Source: Bacteroides mediterraneensis
Lineage (GTDB): Bacteria; Bacteroidota; Bacteroidia; Bacteroidales; Bacteroidaceae
Direction of reading: 5' to 3'
NCBI RefSeq assembly: GCF_016900355.1
Contig: NZ_JACJKA010000016.1
Location: 1-64,000, forward strand
DNA: 64,000 nucleotides
Below the pieces are notes generated by a model. The model saw only the letters and a list, made by a program, of their open reading frames with translations, ran no database searches and was not told the DNA's origin. A program made the translations under genes and the position numbers. Positions 34,599-41,629 of this stretch are shown here, piece after piece; position 1 is the stretch's first letter; every line of letters begins with the position of its first letter.

Positions 34599-35356
34599 GA
34601 AATATGATTTGACTTCGCCGGAAATTCATCTGAAAAAGTTTTTCATTCGTATTGGTTACGGTATGATGCACTGCCGGTTTTGGAATTTATGGCAAGTGTT
34701 CTTCCGAAAGCAGCCGTGCCAATCGGACATGGTGAAGAAACATACATCGGCCGACAGACGAAGCCGTAAGAACGAGCCTGCCTTGACCGACTTAAGAAAA
34801 AGGGTGTATCACTGTAAAAAAAGGGATATTTCAGGAAGAATGGCCGTGAAACCGGAGCGGTAACCGGACTGTGGCAGCCGCCGGAGACGACATCGGAGGA
34901 AGAGGAGAAAAAGGTGTGCGGTACACACCGAAAAGTACAAGAAGACATTTAAAAACGGAAGGCTTCAGCCACACAGAAAAGATGCCCTTTCGAGACTCCG
35001 CTTTCACCCGGCACCTTCAGGTGACGGGGTCTTTCCAGGGCGGGTAGAAACCGGGCTGCTGCAAATTGCCGGACAGCAGATCCCGCCGGATGATCCTGAG
35101 CCACCGGGAAGGTTCATACGGTGTGAGGTGCTGAATTTGCAAGCCGGATGTTTTATTCCTCCGGACTAAACATAGTTTGGCCAAAGGAAGGAAACATACG
35201 GTTTACAGCGTATTCCTTAGATAGGGTGGGAAGGAAAGAACTCACGTTCATTTACAAGCGATTATGACTTTCGGTTATGTAATAACGTAAGAAAGTAATT
35301 ACGTTACAATGTAACATAATTACTTTTCATATCATATATAGACATCAGTCCGCCAC
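34599..35356 (+). ncRNA. Gene-free GC-rich stretch, probable structured RNA
   Basis: About 750 nt without a believable gene. It contains local stems (CACCTTCAGGTG; CTGCTG/CAGCAG; TCCGGAC after GCCGGATG). Near 35212-35248 a variant of the shared motif appears: TTCCTTAGATAGGGTGGGAA then GAACTCACGTTC. Rightward box TAAATTTG at 34585 could start it. Around 35277-35330 GTTAC/GTAAC-type repeats occur like those upstream of parA. Confidence 0.4.
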
Positions 35357-36637
35357 TTATCCGCACATGCGTTTTGCAATAAGAGGAATATTCTTGTTCA
35401 TCACCTTCAGAATTTCATCATGAAACTCAGAGTTCTTATTATACCGGCCTCTGCATTGAACCACTTTCATTGTCTCCAAAGAGACCTCGATTGTTTCCGT
35501 TTTTACTCCGTCCACCATAGCCGAAAAAATAAGTGAATTGTCATCATTGAAATATTCATTTGAAAAGACGCAATGATGCAATACTTCTCCTTCCTCTACA
35601 AATTCTTGAACACTTTCAAGAACACGTATCCGAATATCACCTTCATCGAAAACAAGACCGAAGAATTTTGCTTTTGCTTCCTGATAATGTTTTTCTTGCA
35701 GAACAGCTTTCCGTTTCTTTTCCCTTAGCTGTTCTTTTTCATACTCCTCTTGTTTCTTCCGACTCAATCTGTCATGTTCCCTGTTCAGATTGGAAGGACA
35801 AACATAATGAGGGTTTGAAATATCCTTATTGAAGTGTTGCAACAATCTGATATAGTCCAGCCATAAACCAATATCGGAAAAGTTATACTTATGCCGGATG
35901 CCGGTCTTAATGGCTTTCCAAATATCATCCGATATTTTATTCTTATGAGCAAAGTATTTGAAAAGAGAAATCTGTCCACATTTCAGAAGAGTTTCTTTTC
36001 TGTTGTCTGAGAGTATAGCCTTGAATACAGTGTAATGAGACAAATCGAAGGTATCTCCACAATAGCCGTTTCTTATTATCGTGTCGGATAATTGGATTTT
36101 AGGATAGATATACATCGCATCTATATCATAATAGAAACTTTCAGCACAACTTCTCAATTCAAGTTCACTATTAAAGTTCCAACTATCATAGTAATAGTTG
36201 CTCATACTTCTTTTCAGGGCAATAGTATGGGTAACACCTTTTGGGGTTAGCCATCGCTGAACAACTTCTTTAATTGAATATTGAGCAGCCTTACCCACTC
36301 TGAAATCTGCGAAAACTATGAAGTGACGTAATATCTGATATTCCTTTATTGAAATGATGATAGTAAAATACACCTTAAAAGAATAGGTTCTCTTTCTGTC
36401 AGTACTTACCTTAAGTTTTCTTCCGCAATGAGGGCATGTTGCATAAACCGGAATAGTGGAATGTGTGTCTTTCCATGTATGCGCACAATCGCAACAGGTA
36501 TAGATACCTTTCGCCGTTCTCTTGGCGAAAGGTTCAATACAATGTCTGTAAGCATACTGCATCTGTCTGTTTGTGATAGGTTTCAATTTCCTTGAAAGTA
36601 AAACTATCTCTCTTTGAATTTTATTGGTAGGTTTCAT
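35357..36637 (-). CDS. PcfJ-like protein
   Basis: 426 residues from the ATG at 36637 (MKPTNKIQREIVLLSRKLKP), 1 nt after the PcfK stop. A TTG start further upstream lies inside PcfK and is unlikely. A zinc-ribbon-like part (CCDCAHTW...CPHCGRKL, about 49-73) precedes the PcfJ C-terminal domain with VLESVQEFVEEGEVLHHCVF. PcfJ/PcfK pairs are widespread on conjugative elements; exact function unknown. Confidence 0.82.
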   Translation of the reverse strand: MKPTNKIQREIVLLSRKLKPITNRQMQYAYRHCIEPFAKRTAKGIYTCCDCAHTWKDTHSTIPVYATCPHCGRKLKVSTDRKRTYSFKVYFTIIISIKEYQILRHFIVFADFRVGKAAQYSIKEVVQRWLTPKGVTHTIALKRSMSNYYYDSWNFNSELELRSCAESFYYDIDAMYIYPKIQLSDTIIRNGYCGDTFDLSHYTVFKAILSDNRKETLLKCGQISLFKYFAHKNKISDDIWKAIKTGIRHKYNFSDIGLWLDYIRLLQHFNKDISNPHYVCPSNLNREHDRLSRKKQEEYEKEQLREKKRKAVLQEKHYQEAKAKFFGLVFDEGDIRIRVLESVQEFVEEGEVLHHCVFSNEYFNDDNSLIFSAMVDGVKTETIEVSLETMKVVQCRGRYNKNSEFHDEILKVMNKNIPLIAKRMCG

Positions 36638-36638
36638 A

Positions 36639-37052
36639 TCAGAAATCGAATAATGTAGGTGCAACAATAGTTTGAGTTTGGGCAGGTTTAGCTTTTTTCC
36701 GGTTCTTCATCTTCTGAATTTCTTCATCCTGATACTGACGGATAGCGTTCTGCCTGGCTTCTGCCTTTTCTTCTTCAGTCAATTCTATGTGATGATTAAC
36801 CACAACCTTGCATTGTATCTCCTTGCCTATGTCGATGTTGTCTTCATCAAAAAAATGAATACACTGACCATAAATCTCATCATCAGAAAAACCGGAGCAA
36901 CCTGTACTTTGTACCCAATTAAGCACATAAGTCACGCAATCATCGATATTTTTGTGAGGCTTGTGATAGCTCTGGGCAAAGAGTTCGTCACTCGCTGCCT
37001 TATTATCCAAAAAAGCCTTGATAGTCTGTTTGAAGTGTTCTGTACCTTTCAT
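36639..37052 (-). CDS. PcfK-like protein
   Basis: 137 residues: MKGTEHFKQTIKAFLDNKAA, then DCVTYVLNWVQSTGCSGFSD and ELTEEEKAEARQNAIRQYQD, the PcfK pattern (PF14058). The C-terminal TIVAPTLFDF is a typical ending. It overlaps neither neighbour but is tightly spaced in a three-gene operon with the small membrane protein and PcfJ. In pCF10 its namesake belongs to the conjugation region. Confidence 0.85.
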   Translation of the reverse strand: MKGTEHFKQTIKAFLDNKAASDELFAQSYHKPHKNIDDCVTYVLNWVQSTGCSGFSDDEIYGQCIHFFDEDNIDIGKEIQCKVVVNHHIELTEEEKAEARQNAIRQYQDEEIQKMKNRKKAKPAQTQTIVAPTLFDF

Positions 37053-37054
37053 AA

Positions 37055-37234
37055 TTATTCGGATTTAAGTTCTTTGTAACTGATTTTTACCAATAAAAAT
37101 GCACCATAACAGATGATGAAAAGAAGTGCCGATACCACCATACTGGGATTAGCATGTATAAAAACTGCACTTAGGAACATAGCCACTGCACAAATAGCCA
37201 TGATGACTGAAAGGATAAACTGAACTGCTGCCAT
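37055..37234 (-). CDS. Small membrane protein heading the PcfK-PcfJ operon
   Basis: 59 residues with two membrane helices (FILSVIMAICAVAMFLSAVF; MVVSALLFIICYGAFLLV). I start it at 37234 (MAAVQF) because the DNA around that codon aligns with the starts at 33063 and 40446, which also read ATGGCAGCA with the same leader. A longer frame to 37261 would run into the shared leader. Function unknown; entry exclusion or inhibition of a host membrane process is possible. Confidence 0.7.
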   Translation of the reverse strand: MAAVQFILSVIMAICAVAMFLSAVFIHANPSMVVSALLFIICYGAFLLVKISYKELKSE

Positions 37235-37261
37235 ATCGCTCTGAATTAGTTGGTTAAACAT

Positions 37262-37559
37262 CGAATTATTCTTCAGCGAGCTTTAGACCTTTTTTTGAAA
37301 GATTTCCTTTCCTGTGTCTTTCGCATCCGCTGACTTTTTTTTTAGATTGAGAATCATTCCCCATCTGAGTTTGAGCCTTTTTTTTTACGGCATTGTCTTT
37401 TCAGGAAAAGTGGAATTAGAAAAGTTTTGAACGAAAAAAATGTTGGGACAGCGATAAGCCGTCATCGTTATTTTTTTCAGGGCAAAGGCTCTTAGCCGGA
37501 ACTCTTTCATTTCCACTAACCCTTATAAATTTGCCGTCAAAAAACAAAGGCTCTCAGAT
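37262..37559. repeat. Long repeat, copy 3 (diverged)
   Basis: Aligns with 33092-33385 but differs in several blocks, for example the sequence after ATGTTGGG in the loop. Both hairpin arms and the box are kept, so structure is conserved more than sequence. Confidence 0.85.
37359..37559 (-). promoter_or_regulatory. Large hairpin, candidate single-strand promoter (H4)
   Basis: Arms 37359-37392 and 37532-37559, with TAAATTTG at 37526-37533 next to the inner end of the right arm. The small-membrane-protein/PcfK/PcfJ operon begins 125 nt to the left of the base, the same distance as in H2. Confidence 0.55.
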
Positions 37560-38480
37560 AGGGTATGGGCAGCAAAAACGAGGGAAGCAGGATGCCTTCG
37601 GAAAGACACGGGAAAGGAATGGAAGAAGAAAAAGAATGAAACTGAAAAGAACACTCTCTGCAAACGGTACAGGATGCCGGGAATAAGAAGTACCTTCAGG
37701 TACTTCATCATCGGGTGAACAATGCGGCTGTAGCAGGCACTCATATCAGACCGGTACGTGGAGCATGTGAAAGATTAAGGTTGTTAAGGCAAATGCCTTA
37801 GCTCCGTATCGGACATGGTACGTGCCGGGATATGGGTGCCTTTCTTGACCGGCTCTTAGCAGTCTGTGAGCCTGAGAGCAGAGTGATAAGTGCCAGACAG
37901 GGCAAGAATACAGACGGTACCTTAATGGGGTGGTGGGAGTAAGAGAACTGCGTGTACGCAAGGACAACCTGAAAGGCTCTGCCTTACCTTATGGTATCAC
38001 ACCCGGACAGCATACGGAGCACATCAGCAAAGCCGTTGTGCCCCAAGATGCCGGCTGGGTGTGTATGGGTGAGAAATGAGTGGAGTGCATGGTCGGAAAC
38101 GAAGTCTTTGGCCATGCAGCGGAACGGATGTCCGCTGCCTCTGTCCGAAGGTGACCATGAAATAGTGTCACCATAGAACAAAGGCAACCGGACATACCTT
38201 AGCAGGGTGGTGGGAGTATGAGAACCGCGTTAGGGATAGGAGAATAAAGCCCACAGCAAGGCGAGGACTTGACGCAGATAGCCCGGCAGTTTACTGAAAC
38301 GCCCAATAAACAGTACAAAATATCACGACAGAATCCTTCATCATCAGGAAGGAAATCCGAGCAAAGTACGAAGTATGAAATTCAGGAATCATACAAGCAA
38401 AAAATCAAACTCACTTAAAAGCAGCATAACACATTGTCATTCAAGCAATTCTTCCGAAAGTACCATTTTTATCTGTTAAT
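37560..38480 (+). ncRNA. Gene-free region with structured units C and D
   Basis: About 900 nt without a credible gene. The shared 3' motif occurs at 37919-37941 (followed by AGAGAACTGCGTGTACGCAA as in unit B) and at 38196-38218. The upstream bodies differ from units A and B and from each other, but are full of stems: GTACCTTCAGGTAC (near 37690), GGTGAC/GTCACC (near 38150-38172), GCATGG/CCATGC (near 38088-38118). A Bacteroidota box lies at 37526. Confidence 0.5.
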
Positions 38481-38538
38481 TAACTCTATAGCCTATGAAA
38501 TATGACATCAGGAAACGAGGTCTCTCATGCATAATTTA

Positions 38539-38546
38539 TAAATTTG
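38539..38546 (+). promoter_or_regulatory. -7 box of the resolvase-like gene
   Basis: TAAATTTG. It overlaps the ATG at 38544, so translation must begin at the next in-frame ATG, 38562, leaving a leader of about 10 nt. Confidence 0.55.
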
Positions 38547-38561
38547 AAAGAAAAAGGGATT

Positions 38562-39137
38562 ATGGCAAGAATAGGATATATAGTGACAGAACTACCAGAA
38601 CAGCGCATCGAGGAAGACGAACAAAGGATTCAGAAAGAGAACTGCGACTTCATCTACAGGGAGCGGTACAACGTAGAGGGGAAAACTAAAGAGCTGAAGA
38701 AACTTATGGACAATCTGAACGACAGGGATGAAGTTATCTTCTTATCAATGGCAAATGCCTTTAAAGGAGTAAGACAGCTTTGTTTATTCCTCAATATAAG
38801 TAGAATTAAAAATCTCAGAATTATATTCTTAAGGGACAGGATAGACAGTTTCGGAGTGAAATATGAGAGTTCCACCGAAAATCTGCTGCACGCCATATCG
38901 ACACTGACAGAAGATTCATACGCAATCAGGAAGATAAGGAAACTTTCGGAAAAAAGAGAAAGGAGCAGAAGCCAAGCCAGGCAGCTTCGCAACGAGAAAT
39001 GCGTGGAGCTGTACAAAGCGGGCGTTCCGACAGATGAGATAAAAAAGCAGGTTGGTTTCAGAAGCAAAAGCTCAGTATTCAGGATTCTCAGAGCCAGTGG
39101 GGTGAAGACTGACAGGAGAAGGGATGGTGAGGAATAA
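38562..39137 (+). CDS. Serine-recombinase-like protein with altered active site
   Basis: 191 residues. MARIGYIVTELPEQRIEEDE aligns with the start of resolvase/invertase proteins (usually 'GYARVST-DQ'). The nucleophilic Ser position is not Ser here (VTE), and the Arg-rich 'LDRLGRS' motif is replaced by SMANAFKG. The C-terminal helix-turn-helix (TDEIKKQVGFRSKSSVFRIL) is intact. It therefore looks like a DNA-binding relative that no longer recombines. It converges on the TetR gene with 3 nt between stops. Confidence 0.75.
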   Translation: MARIGYIVTELPEQRIEEDEQRIQKENCDFIYRERYNVEGKTKELKKLMDNLNDRDEVIFLSMANAFKGVRQLCLFLNISRIKNLRIIFLRDRIDSFGVKYESSTENLLHAISTLTEDSYAIRKIRKLSEKRERSRSQARQLRNEKCVELYKAGVPTDEIKKQVGFRSKSSVFRILRASGVKTDRRRDGEE

Positions 39138-39140
39138 AAT

Positions 39141-39764
39141 TCAACTATCTACTTTTATTAGAGAGTAAACATTTTCAAAAAGCATAAGCAGTTTCTTCTC
39201 AAAATCATCGGTAGGATGGAATGAGGAATAAAAAAGTAGTCCGCTGTATGAATTATAGAACATGTCAGAGACTAAAAGAAGATTCATATTGTTTTTAATT
39301 TCTCCGTTTTTCTCTGCTATAAGAAGAACATTCTTTATAAGTTCTTTTTCTCTGGCTTCTAGAGAAAGGTATTTTTCATAGAAAGAAGGATGATATCTTT
39401 GAGAATTAAGAATAAAAAAAGAAAAGGCACGTGCTGTTTCATCAACAGGAAGCTGAAGGAAATCCTGAATACGACAAAAACGCTTGTGCAAGAAACTTGC
39501 ATAACTCATTAGAAAGTCATGAAGAGCAAATTTATCAGAGCCAGAAGTCTTAATCATAATATCATCTTCAACTTTAATCAGGTCAAGAAAAAAAGTATCT
39601 ACAACCAACCGGAAAAGTTCAATTTTATTAGGCGCATAATGATATAAGCCACCCTTGGAAATATTTGTAGCTTTTATCATGTCGTCATAAGAAACATCTT
39701 TATAATGACGAGTAAGGAATAATTTGAAAATGGTTTTAAGTATTTCTTTTCTATTCTGCTTCAT
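39141..39764 (-). CDS. TetR/AcrR-family regulator
   Basis: 207 residues. The N-terminal helix-turn-helix (VSYDDMIKATNISKGGLYHY, about 24-43) is the standard TetR DNA-binding part, followed by a helical ligand domain. Ligand and targets are unknown. It is transcribed alone towards the recombinase-like gene. The stretch 39770-39858 has no gene. Confidence 0.88.
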   Translation of the reverse strand: MKQNRKEILKTIFKLFLTRHYKDVSYDDMIKATNISKGGLYHYAPNKIELFRLVVDTFFLDLIKVEDDIMIKTSGSDKFALHDFLMSYASFLHKRFCRIQDFLQLPVDETARAFSFFILNSQRYHPSFYEKYLSLEAREKELIKNVLLIAEKNGEIKNNMNLLLVSDMFYNSYSGLLFYSSFHPTDDFEKKLLMLFENVYSLIKVDS

Positions 39765-39858
39765 AAAGATAAGATATTATAGAAGTAAAGATATAAAAAA
39801 CAAGGGAAATAATAATTTTAAAAAACAAGAAACATATAAAGAATGGTTATTAGCAAGT

Positions 39859-39881
39859 AAAGGCTCTCGTCAGGAGCCTTT
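39859..39881 (-). terminator. Hairpin at the end of the 78-residue gene
   Basis: AAAGGCTC/GAGCCTTT, overlapping the stop codon of the minus-strand gene. Confidence 0.5.
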
Positions 39882-40106
39882 TATGATTACCACACAATCC
39901 TCGACTTCGGTGGGCAGACCGAAAAGAGGGTATCGTGTGAAATAGGGTTGCGCTTCTTCATCAGGTTGGGTGCAGACCAGTTCTGCACCTATACGTGTCA
40001 GTGATTCATCAATCATCCTGACTTCTTCATCTGTCAGACCGGTCATGTCTCCGTTGAAGATATAACCGAAAGCCCATGTCGGGATTTTCTCTATGCTCTG
40101 TTTCAT
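39870..40106 (-). CDS. Small conserved mobile-element protein
   Basis: 78 residues: MKQSIEKIPTWAFGYIFNGD, a helix, then YFTRYPLFGLPTEVEDCVVI. The 'YF-YP-FGLP' ending recurs, as far as I recall, in small proteins of Bacteroidales conjugative elements; no function is known. It lies 13 nt after the 108-residue gene and is co-transcribed with it, downstream of hairpin H5, so it may be expressed early in the recipient. Confidence 0.72.
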   Translation of the reverse strand: MKQSIEKIPTWAFGYIFNGDMTGLTDEEVRMIDESLTRIGAELVCTQPDEEAQPYFTRYPLFGLPTEVEDCVVIIKGS

Positions 40107-40119
40107 GGTATATGGGATT

Positions 40120-40446
40120 TTAGATTTGTACTATCTTGTTTATTCTGCCGTGAAGGAAGTTTCTCAGTGCTGTCTTGTCGATTGACTTGTATTCATACCA
40201 GCAGCCGTACTGATTGACGAGGAACGTCTTCAGGATGTCAGAAAGATCAAACCTCCAGCCTCTCACCGGGATTCCGCTCTTGAAGTAGGTATTATGGTTC
40301 ACCTGGTATGAAATCCAGTTTTTCTCCTCACGGCTGAGTTTTTCCTTGTTGTTCACTTTCTGACGAAGGATATAGGCTTTTGCGTCCTTAAGAGTGTCAA
40401 GTGCAGGCACTTCCCACAATGCGAATTTTGTTGCTATTGCTGCCAT
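40120..40446 (-). CDS. Small conserved protein starting MAA, 108 residues
   Basis: MAAIATKFALWEVPALDTLK, then a basic helical middle (KVNNKEKLSREEKNWISYQV), GWRFDLSDILKTF and WYEYKSIDKTALRNFL. No named family recognised. The start codon context (ATGGCAGCA) and leader resemble those at 33063 and 37234. It is the first gene of a two-gene operon after hairpin H5. Confidence 0.72.
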   Translation of the reverse strand: MAAIATKFALWEVPALDTLKDAKAYILRQKVNNKEKLSREEKNWISYQVNHNTYFKSGIPVRGWRFDLSDILKTFLVNQYGCWYEYKSIDKTALRNFLHGRINKIVQI

Positions 40447-40545
40447 AGTCGTATGAATTTATGAGTTAATGAATTTATGCGGATCTAAGAGCGAGGGAGT
40501 TGAGTTTCAACTTTCTGCCGTCTCATTTTCCGACATTTTTTTATG

Positions 40546-40739
40546 CGTCTTCCGGTCGCATCGGTCGTTTCGTTTCGGTGCCAGTCAAAAAGGTAGGGAG
40601 AGGCAGGAGCAAGGTTTTGACAGAAAATACCTCGCACAGCAGGGAATATTTTCCGTCAAACCGTCAGGCCTGACCTTGAAAGCTGCCACGCCCGGTTATA
40701 CCTTTGCACCAGGAACGGACGACCACCAGATGCAGACGG
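40546..40739 (-). promoter_or_regulatory. Large hairpin, candidate single-strand promoter (H5)
   Basis: An imperfect inverted repeat about 190 nt long. From the base: CGTCT/AGACG, GCATC/GATGC, the GGTCGTTTCGTTTCGGTGCC region with its partner around GCACCAGGAACGGACGACC, CAAAAAGGTA with the -7 box TACCTTTG (40699-40706), GGCAG/CTGCC, CAAGG/CCTTG, and a tip stem TTTTGAC/GTCAAA. The box lies in the right arm pointing to the base, as in H1-H4. The minus-strand gene starts 100 nt to the left. Confidence 0.5.
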
Positions 40740-41334
40740 AAACGAATGGTGGAGGAAAGGAATAAGACGGCAAGGGTGAAAAGGAGTTAGGTATGCTAAA
40801 GGAAAAAACCGGACAAGTATATCGGGAGAAGAAAGTGATAATCAACACAAGCAACCAAAGAATGAATAAGGTCTAGGAATAGAGAAAGGAACAGAAGTAG
40901 AGGAAGTAAACTGGAAAAAGTGCAGAAGAAAAAAAATGGATGTACAGTACCTGAAAAGGTAAAAGGAATTCTGGGAAATGGAAAGTCAGGTAGGGGAAAT
41001 GACTTTGATTCTGTGACACAATCAAAGTACTGAAAGGAAAGATGAACTGACAAGAGAAAGGAGAGGTTTCAGTCAGGGAGAAATTCTCAACATTTTGTAT
41101 GCTGATTGCTATGAAAAGTGGGTTTTCCACCTAAATAGAAAAGAAATATAATAGGGATAGATTGGGGGCAGTACTATGAAACTTTCTATTGTAACATATA
41201 CACAATTTAATCATCGGTAGAAAAAAATTAAAAGTAGGTGAAAAATGAGCACACAGGAAGATTTATTGAAAAAGACACTAAGTAAGTAAAATTTGTTATT
41301 TTAATTAATCTTTTGTCATTAGAGAATAATTCTA
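40740..41334 (+). other. Gene-free stretch ahead of the biosynthetic operon
   Basis: Purine-rich on the plus strand, without a convincing gene. It holds the fifth 23-bp palindrome (41004-41026) and a 14-codon open frame at 41245-41289 (MSTQEDLLKKTLSK) that could be a leader peptide. It may be transcribed from the box at 40699. Confidence 0.35.
41004..41026. promoter_or_regulatory. 23-bp palindrome, site 5 of 5
   Basis: Half-sites TTTGATTCTGT and ACACAATCAAA around one base. It lies about 310 nt upstream of the biosynthetic operon promoter. Confidence 0.55.
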
Positions 41335-41342
41335 TAAATTTG
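41312..41342 (+). promoter_or_regulatory. Promoter of the biosynthetic operon
   Basis: TTTG (41312-41315), exactly 19 nt, TAAATTTG (41335-41342), an ideal Bacteroidota promoter. It gives a short leader before the regulator gene at 41366. Confidence 0.75.
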
Positions 41343-41365
41343 CGGTCAACTCTAATAAATAGGTG

Positions 41366-41572
41366 ATGAAAGAATTAAATCGATTAAAAGTAGTTTTAGC
41401 TGAAAAAAAGAAAACTGGGAAGTGGTTGGCTGCACAATTAGGGAAAGATCCAACAACTGTATCTAAATGGTGTACTAATACTTCTCAACCAGATTTGCAG
41501 ACACTCTCAGCAATAGCTGAAATACTAGGAATAGATATTAAGGACTTGTTGTATAGTAGCAAGAATGAATAA
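41366..41572 (+). CDS. XRE-family (Cro/CI-type) regulator
   Basis: 68 residues, almost only a helix-turn-helix: TGKWLAAQLGKDPTTVSKWC, then PDLQTLSAIAEILGIDIKDL. It is the first gene after the operon promoter and 57 nt ahead of the ammonia-lyase, so it probably autoregulates the biosynthetic operon. I use the ATG at 41366; the GTG at 41363 is less likely. Confidence 0.88.
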   Translation: MKELNRLKVVLAEKKKTGKWLAAQLGKDPTTVSKWCTNTSQPDLQTLSAIAEILGIDIKDLLYSSKNE

Positions 41573-41629
41573 TACACTCAATTAAAATGATTTATCTTAA
41601 TCAAAAGATAAAATCAACAAATTATAATT

